From Chryseobacterium angstadtii (GTDB taxonomy: Bacteria; Bacteroidota; Bacteroidia; Flavobacteriales; Weeksellaceae), in NCBI RefSeq assembly GCF_001045465.1, contig NZ_LFND01000003.1, positions 806,001 through 870,000 of the forward strand: DNA of 64,000 nt, written 5' to 3'. This document shows positions 59,008 through 64,000 of the stretch, piece after piece. Under the pieces are notes generated by a model. The model was not told where the DNA came from, did not search any database, and saw only the letters and a list, made by a program, of their open reading frames with translations. Numbering within the stretch: the first letter of the stretch is position 1; the number at the start of each line of letters is the position of its first letter. The position numbers and the translations under genes are program-made.

Positions 59008-60159
59008 TTGAGGAAATCCATACTTGCCAGGCTCAATAACTGGATTATATTTTTACTGATGACTTTGGTGGTGGTTACTATTGTAGTCGCCTCAACCATT
59101 CTTATTAATTTTCTCCGTAAAGAAGAAATCAAACGGGTGGATATTTTGGTAAGTGCTTTGAAGTTTCAGCAGGAAGTAACCCCAAGTCTGGAAGTTCAGG
59201 AACTCATCCTTAAAATATACAGCTCCAATACCACTATTCCGATGGTCGTGCTGGATAGGGAAGACCGCCCGATGGTTCACAAGAATATTCCTCAGGAAAT
59301 TGAAAACGATCCTGTTCAGATAAGCATTCTGGCTAAAAAAATGGCCAAAAGCTATCCTGCCATAGAAATTAAGGTGCCGGATGGCAATAATCAGTTTGTG
59401 TATTATGATAACTCGCAGATACTTAATAACTTAAGGTATTCCCCCTATATTTTAGGATTTTTTATTCTAAGCTATTTCCTGTTCTCATTCTGGTTTTTAA
59501 GAACGATTAAGAAAACGGATGAAGGGTATCTCTGGGCAGGACTGGCCAAAGAAACAGCTCACCAGATCGGAACCCCGCTCTCATCCATGATCGGCTGGAT
59601 AGAAATTATGAAGCTGGATAACCCGGATTCTGAAGGTATACACGAAATTGAAAGAGATATTGAAAGACTGAGAACCATTTCCGAACGTTTTTCTAAAATA
59701 GGATCTGTTCCTGAGCTGAATGATATGAATTTTAATGAGACCATTTCTGAAAATTACGATTATCTCAAAACCCGGATTTCAAAGAAAATAGATTTCAGCC
59801 TGCATCTTCCTACCTACAATATTCTGGTTCCTCACAACAAAATCCTGATGAGCTGGGTAATTGAAAATCTGGTGAAAAATGCGGTAGATGCCATGAAAGG
59901 AGAAGGTATATTGCAGATGTATGTTTTTGAAAGAAACAAAAATATTCTGATTGAAGTAAAAGATACCGGAAGCGGAATGACGAAACAGCAGGCAAGAAAC
60001 GCTTTTAAACCGGGATATTCCACCAAGAAAAGAGGCTGGGGATTGGGGCTTTCTTTGGCCAGAAGGGTAATTCACGAGTACCATAACGGAGATATAAAAA
60101 TCTCTCAGACTGAAGTTGGGAAAGGAAGTACGTTTAGAATAACGATCAGAAAGGCTTAA
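59008..60159 (+). CDS. Sensor histidine kinase
   Basis: This 383-residue membrane kinase has two hydrophobic segments (about 12-38 and 146-170) flanking a sensor domain. A HisKA motif with KETAHQIGTPLSSMIGW (His near 189) and an HATPase with NAVDAM, GSGMTKQQARNAFKPGYSTK and RGWGLGLSLARRVI follow. The start is TTG at 59008, 7 bp after dacB, because no ATG or GTG precedes the first membrane segment in frame. No response-regulator gene is adjacent. Coupling to dacB suggests cell-envelope sensing (inference). Confidence 0.9.
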   Translation: MRKSILARLNNWIIFLLMTLVVVTIVVASTILINFLRKEEIKRVDILVSALKFQQEVTPSLEVQELILKIYSSNTTIPMVVLDREDRPMVHKNIPQEIENDPVQISILAKKMAKSYPAIEIKVPDGNNQFVYYDNSQILNNLRYSPYILGFFILSYFLFSFWFLRTIKKTDEGYLWAGLAKETAHQIGTPLSSMIGWIEIMKLDNPDSEGIHEIERDIERLRTISERFSKIGSVPELNDMNFNETISENYDYLKTRISKKIDFSLHLPTYNILVPHNKILMSWVIENLVKNAVDAMKGEGILQMYVFERNKNILIEVKDTGSGMTKQQARNAFKPGYSTKKRGWGLGLSLARRVIHEYHNGDIKISQTEVGKGSTFRITIRKA

Positions 60160-60405
60160 AAAAATTCTGTCATTATAAAGATTGTTCAAAGAAAGCTCAA
60201 ATAACTTGAGTTGGAATAATGCATTTCTTTATCGCCCAAAATAAATACCCTAGTGAAGGTTTTATACCTATTTTGTTATGGCCAAATTAATTTAGAATTA
60301 GTTGGTCAAGATAGTAGAAATATACAATTAATTTTTATATGTATTTCAGATATCTGTTTGTGGTAATTTAAATTAATTAAAAAAGAAAGAATGTTAAATT
60401 TTTTT

Positions 60406-60413
60406 TATATTTG
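60406..60413 (+). promoter_or_regulatory. Promoter -7 element for the T9SS pseudogene
   Basis: TATATTTG matches TAnnTTTG, 20 nt before the ATG at 60434. The promoter of the interrupted gene thus appears intact. Confidence 0.45.
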
Positions 60414-60433
60414 TTATTAAAAATATAAAAATC

Positions 60434-61207
60434 ATGACAAAAAATTATTCTTTATTATTAAGTTTATTCGCTTTCTTTGCGTATTCGCAAACGTAGATTC
60501 AAAGCGAGGATTTTGAAGCAAACACTTTGCCCGCAGGTTGGCAAATGGATATTATTACTGGTACAGTTGGTTGGGAATTTGGTTCCAGTGGTTATTCAAG
60601 TTATACACCATTTTCATCAAATGCAGCAACTTTTGATGATGATCTTTATGAAGAGATTGATAATGAAGCCGATTTAATTTCACCCTCCGTAAATACTACA
60701 TCTTACAATACAATAACTTTAAGCTTTGAATACTCCCTTGAAGACTATGCTGGTTCTGGAGACTTTATCGTCTCTGTTTGGAATGGAACTTCTTGGATTC
60801 AGGTTTTTTCGCAAACGAGCGACATGTTATTTGAAGCTAAAAGCATAGACGTAACCGCTTATAAAAATGCAAATTTCCGTGTTAAGTTCAAATATATGGA
60901 TGATGATTGGGGTTGGGGCGCTGGCTTGGATACTTACAAATTGACTGGAACTAATAATTTGAGTACAAATGAGGTTGATGAATTAAAAACGATCAAAATC
61001 GGGCCTAATCCAATAAGTGATAAATTAACATTCTTCACAGACAAGAAAGTTAGTAATATTAATATTTATAATGCTTCAGGTGTAAAAGTGCATTATGATG
61101 AAGATAATAACAATACAATAAATTTATCCCAATTAACAAAAGGAATATATTTTATTACTTTTGAGATTAATGGTGAAATTTATAAGAAGAAATTTATTAA
61201 AAATTAA
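60434..61207 (+). pseudogene. T9SS-sorted protein gene with in-frame TAG after the signal peptide
   Basis: The frame from ATG 60434 encodes a signal peptide (MTKNYSLLLSLFAFFAYSQT) and then TAG at codon 21 (60494-60496). It continues in the same frame to 61207. The downstream part carries a choice-of-anchor/cleaved-adhesin-like domain (SEDFEANTLPAGW, near 25-190) and a type A T9SS sorting domain (IGPNPISDKLTF to YKKKFIKN). Without the signal peptide the rest cannot be exported, so the gene is probably silent unless the stop is read through or is a sequencing error. Confidence 0.85.
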
Positions 61208-61224
61208 TTTAATTAAAAACCTTA

Positions 61225-61263
61225 AATCAGTCCTTTAACCCATATCGGGTTAAAGGATTGATT
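61225..61263 (+). terminator. Terminator-like hairpin after the T9SS pseudogene
   Basis: A 17-bp stem with one G-T (61225-61241 with 61247-61263) and a 5-nt loop. The T tract is weak. Confidence 0.6.
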
Positions 61264-61323
61264 ATTTATCTGCCCGATCATTCCGGGCGAAAAACCAGGT
61301 CTTAATAGTCATAAATAAAAAAC

Positions 61324-61350
61324 AAAAAAGCGGAGAAATTTTCCCCGCTT
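61324..61350 (-). terminator. Intrinsic terminator after M61 peptidase gene
   Basis: The minus-strand stem (AGCGG/CCGCT extended by G-U and A-T pairs) is followed by T6. Confidence 0.75.
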
Positions 61351-61373
61351 ACTTATTTCCAATTAGTTTTTAA

Positions 61374-63230
61374 CTATTTCTTTCCGGTCAGCCACTGATT
61401 TTGCAGCTTCTGTTCGGCCGGTGTAGGATTCGCTTTATACTGTAAAGATTCTATCGTCATTTTATCTAAAATGGCTTTTCCTTTAAGATCTATTTTATCT
61501 GTTTTATCGCCATTTTTTCTAAGAATAGTTACCGTAACGTTCTGTCCGTCCTTGATGGATTTGGCATAACTGATAAAATCCTGCATATTCTGTACATTGA
61601 TGGTCTTTCCGTCCAGAGCAAGAATTTCATCGGTAATTTTAAATCCTATGCTTTTTGCAAATGGGGATAATGCTGAGCTTTCATCAAATACAAATGTATT
61701 GTTCTTATCGTTATAACCCGTTTGATTCGGATCTTTAATAAACCAGAAAAGCGGAGGTGTGTCTTTCTTTTTAGCTTCCACCCCAACCATATTCAGGTAT
61801 TCTGCATAAGGGGTTGGCTGATCTCCGGCAATATATTTATTATAGAAATCTTTTACCTGAGGATATCCGGTTACGGTTACCAGCTCATCAATCAGTTTAT
61901 CATCCTTAAATGGCTTGTTTTCTCCGAATCTCTGGGACAGTTTTCGGATCATATCGCGATAGCCCATTTCCCCGTTGGACAGTTTTCTTAACTCAATATC
62001 CAGACACATAGCCAGCAATGCTCCTTTTTCATACACATTCCGGTACTGATCCTTGTATTCGTCTTTAAGAATATTTTTACTCATCACCGTAAACGGCATG
62101 GTATCATTGTAATTCTTGGAATTGGTGATCTTCTCATTCATTCTCTGAAGGAATTCATCTTTATTGATCAGGCCTTCCTGAATCTGGAAAAGATTGGCAA
62201 AATATTCCGTACCTCCTTCATACATCCAAAGGTGTTGAGACATTTTAGGATCTGCATAATCAAAATAATGGATCTCTTCAGAATGGGTTTTCAATGGATT
62301 CACCGTGTGGAAGAATTCATGGGAAACTACATCCGTAATGGTTTTGTCGATAGCTTCTTTAGGCATCATTTCAGGAAGCACAACACTTGTGGATTCGTGA
62401 TGTTCCAATGCTCCGAAACCTTTAATATGCGGTCCGTCACCTCCTGAAAGATAAAGCATGATTGCATATTTTTTATTGGTATTCATATCCCCCAGAAATT
62501 TCTTCTGAGCAAGAACCATTTTTTCTAAATTATCTTTAAAATCAGCTGCCTTGTATTTTCCTGTTGGAGAATAAACGCCCAGTACCAGATCCATTCCTCC
62601 TGCATTGAATGTAATATAATCCGGTTTGGTATACATCAGCGGAGAATCTGTCACTTTAGCATAATTAGCCAGGGTAAAGGTATCTGTAGCATCAGATTTA
62701 TCCTGATCTACCAATGCTGTCGTACCATAAAAGCCTGCAGGTTTCTGAATAACCAGCTGATACGGAACATCCTGCATATTGTCAATATATCCAATGAAAC
62801 CGTGGGTATTGATCATATAGATTTTTCCTTCCTCAATATCCGTTCCTGATGGAGAAAATACAGCTTTATGCTTCGAGGTATCCATTTCATCATCAAAACT
62901 GTCATTCACCAGATAAGTTACTTTGGTTAAATCTTTGGCGTTTTTTAATGAATAGGTATTTTCATTCACTTTGGTATAGGTAAGTTCTCTTCCTTTATTA
63001 TCAAAAAACTTGATGCCTTCAACAAATCTTCCGTAATCGTCTACAGAGTAAGTACCGGGAACGGTTTTAGGAAAGTGAAATTTGATGTCTCCTGATTTCA
63101 TTTTTGGAAACTCCATGGTAACGGCTACCTTGTCGTCTTTTACATTCACAAGATCAATCGTTGTTTTTATGGATTGGGCATTGGCCATAAAAGCGGCGAA
63201 CAGACCCAGACTGATTGCTGTTTTTCTCAT
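61374..63230 (-). CDS. M61 family metallopeptidase with PDZ domain
   Basis: This 618-residue exported peptidase has a signal peptide (MRKTAISLGLFAAFMANAQ) and an N-terminal beta-domain. The zinc motif HEFFH is near 305, with the downstream Glu in LWMYEGGTEYFAN, and a C-terminal PDZ domain lies near 505-590 (GFKITDEILALDGKTI). M61 enzymes are glycyl aminopeptidases (family knowledge). The gene is upstream of a terminator and downstream of the M1 gene on the same strand. Confidence 0.94.
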   Translation of the reverse strand: MRKTAISLGLFAAFMANAQSIKTTIDLVNVKDDKVAVTMEFPKMKSGDIKFHFPKTVPGTYSVDDYGRFVEGIKFFDNKGRELTYTKVNENTYSLKNAKDLTKVTYLVNDSFDDEMDTSKHKAVFSPSGTDIEEGKIYMINTHGFIGYIDNMQDVPYQLVIQKPAGFYGTTALVDQDKSDATDTFTLANYAKVTDSPLMYTKPDYITFNAGGMDLVLGVYSPTGKYKAADFKDNLEKMVLAQKKFLGDMNTNKKYAIMLYLSGGDGPHIKGFGALEHHESTSVVLPEMMPKEAIDKTITDVVSHEFFHTVNPLKTHSEEIHYFDYADPKMSQHLWMYEGGTEYFANLFQIQEGLINKDEFLQRMNEKITNSKNYNDTMPFTVMSKNILKDEYKDQYRNVYEKGALLAMCLDIELRKLSNGEMGYRDMIRKLSQRFGENKPFKDDKLIDELVTVTGYPQVKDFYNKYIAGDQPTPYAEYLNMVGVEAKKKDTPPLFWFIKDPNQTGYNDKNNTFVFDESSALSPFAKSIGFKITDEILALDGKTINVQNMQDFISYAKSIKDGQNVTVTILRKNGDKTDKIDLKGKAILDKMTIESLQYKANPTPAEQKLQNQWLTGKK

Positions 63231-63396
63231 TAGGTTTAATTATTATAGTTAAATAGTAGTTTTTTTTGTCATTTTGTTACGAAGAGGATATTAAAGTTTT
63301 CTTAATTTTTTTTGGAGAGGCGAAGATGGCTAAGAAGGAGGAATTGCGGAATGGATAAATTGGCTGATGTGTAAAAATAGTTTTCGGAATTGAAAC

Positions 63397-63434
63397 AAAA
63401 AAGGCAACTTCACATTACGTGATTTTGCCTTTTT
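63397..63434 (-). terminator. Intrinsic terminator after the M1 peptidase gene
   Basis: AAAAAGGCAA (63397-63406) pairs with TTGCCTTTTT (63425-63434), with an inner TCAC/GTGA pair. T-rich on both strands. Confidence 0.8.
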
Positions 63435-63453
63435 GCTTTTTAGCCTATTTGCT

Positions 63454-64000
63454 CTATTGAACGTTCTTATAATCGATATAATAGTTCTTGTTAAATTCTA
63501 TAGGAGTAGACTTTTTAAGTTTTACAGTCTGCCAGCTTTCCGTTGGATTGATGGTCTGATCTCCGTTAATGATCACAGGAAGTTTAAGATCCTTCACCAC
63601 ATTGGTGTAACGGAATTTTAAAGTATCGCCATTCTGGGAATATTCAAGCGTAGGAATTTTTACGGTTCTTAAATACTGATTGAAAATACTTGAAAGATCA
63701 ATTCCTGATTTTGAAGACATATAATCCTCGATCTGCTTGGTAGTAACAGTCTGATGATAAAATTCTTTATTCATTCCTCTCAGAATCTGTCTGAATTTTT
63801 CATCATTGTTAATGATCTGTCTGATGGTATGAATCATGCTGGCTCCTTTTGGATACATATCGCCGCTGCCTTCATTTCTTACACCGTATTTTCCGATGAT
63901 AGGAACATCGTTCTGAATATTTCCACGGATTCCTATGGCATATTTGTCAGCCGATTTTTTGTCCATAAATTTTTCTGTGAAAAGTACCTCGGAATACATG
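63454..64000 (-). CDS. M1 family aminopeptidase, C-terminal part (truncated by window)
   Basis: About 181 C-terminal residues of a larger gene that starts beyond the window edge. The segments GSGDMYPKGASMIHTIRQIINNDEKF and FNQYLRTVKIPTLEYSQNGDTLKFRY are typical of the end of M1 metallopeptidases of this phylum. The catalytic HExxH part lies outside. The Met at the window edge is an internal residue, not the start. Confidence 0.85.
   Translation of the reverse strand, partial: MYSEVLFTEKFMDKKSADKYAIGIRGNIQNDVPIIGKYGVRNEGSGDMYPKGASMIHTIRQIINNDEKFRQILRGMNKEFYHQTVTTKQIEDYMSSKSGIDLSSIFNQYLRTVKIPTLEYSQNGDTLKFRYTNVVKDLKLPVIINGDQTINPTESWQTVKLKKSTPIEFNKNYYIDYKNVQ

Noticed and set aside
60527-61207. 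A stand-alone 226-residue protein
   Set aside because: It lacks a proper start and signal peptide; it is the body of the gene that starts at 60434 and is interrupted by TAG.

Overview
The window reads as chromosomal DNA of a Bacteroidota bacterium of the class Flavobacteriia, most like Chryseobacterium or a close relative. The support is internal: promoters of the TTTG-N19/20-TAnnTTTG type recur upstream of genes; there are type IX secretion (Por) sorting domains, GLPGLI-family proteins, a BlaI/M56 cassette, reg_prop histidine kinases with LytTR partners, 'GG' leader peptides of the Chryseobacterium bacteriocin-like type, and a grasp-with-spasm RiPP cluster. Base composition is AT-rich, and housekeeping genes (ychF, parE/parC, prmC, threonylcarbamoyl-AMP synthase, initiator tRNAs) indicate a chromosome rather than a plasmid. 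No transposase, integrase, phage gene or CRISPR array was seen.

Layout. 1-8.3 kb: ferritin, ychF, three tandem Cys-rich GG-leader peptides (two too short for ordinary ORF callers), AraC regulator plus SDR, cardiolipin synthase, aminotransferase, a lipoprotein. 8.6-23.5 kb is the accessory heart: a DUF2867 protein, then a long minus-strand block with a grasp-with-spasm cluster (three precursor genes, an internal terminator, gwsG, a 74-residue protein, gwsS), a LytTR regulator and reg_prop kinase, a lipoprotein, a T9SS cargo protein, a proline-rich GG-leader peptide with a very long hairpin, and a second, paralogous kinase/regulator pair. 23.5-32.3 kb: parE, a membrane protein, parC, rhomboid protease, membrane-anchored AraC regulator, an SDR and an epimerase. 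32.3-39.4 kb (minus): a lectin-like surface protein, a secreted protein, then a compact CPBP protease-yaaA-prmC-serine hydrolase-DUF4180 run, and a Sua5/YrdC protein.

39.4-44.6 kb: four initiator tRNA(fMet) genes, one alone and three in tandem, bracketing a redox block (cytochrome P460, MsrB-MsrA fusion, TlpA-like redoxin, SnoaL-like lipoprotein) and a 1.3-kb gene-poor stretch. 44.7-48.2 kb: a GLPGLI gene broken by an in-frame TAG, an Ada-type zinc domain protein, and a divergent MocR regulator/GNAT acetyltransferase pair. 48.2-54 kb: repeats, a secreted protein, and the BlaI-M56-GLPGLI-GLPGLI cassette with paired palindromic operator candidates. 54-64 kb: fructose-6-phosphate aldolase/transaldolase, a YdeI-like protein, a TPR protein, peptidase E, D-Ala-D-Ala carboxypeptidase, a sensor kinase, a T9SS protein gene with an in-frame TAG right after its signal peptide, an M61 peptidase and the 3' end of an M1 peptidase.

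How the parts may work together. The two kinase/LytTR pairs have matching promoters and sit directly upstream of peptide-precursor genes, so they are the natural candidates to control them (inference). In the grasp-with-spasm cluster a terminator between the precursors and the enzymes should give many precursors per enzyme. The M56 protein with BlaI is expected to sense a signal at the envelope and release BlaI from its operators, inducing the GLPGLI genes. All functions are inferred by reading the sequence; no database search was run.
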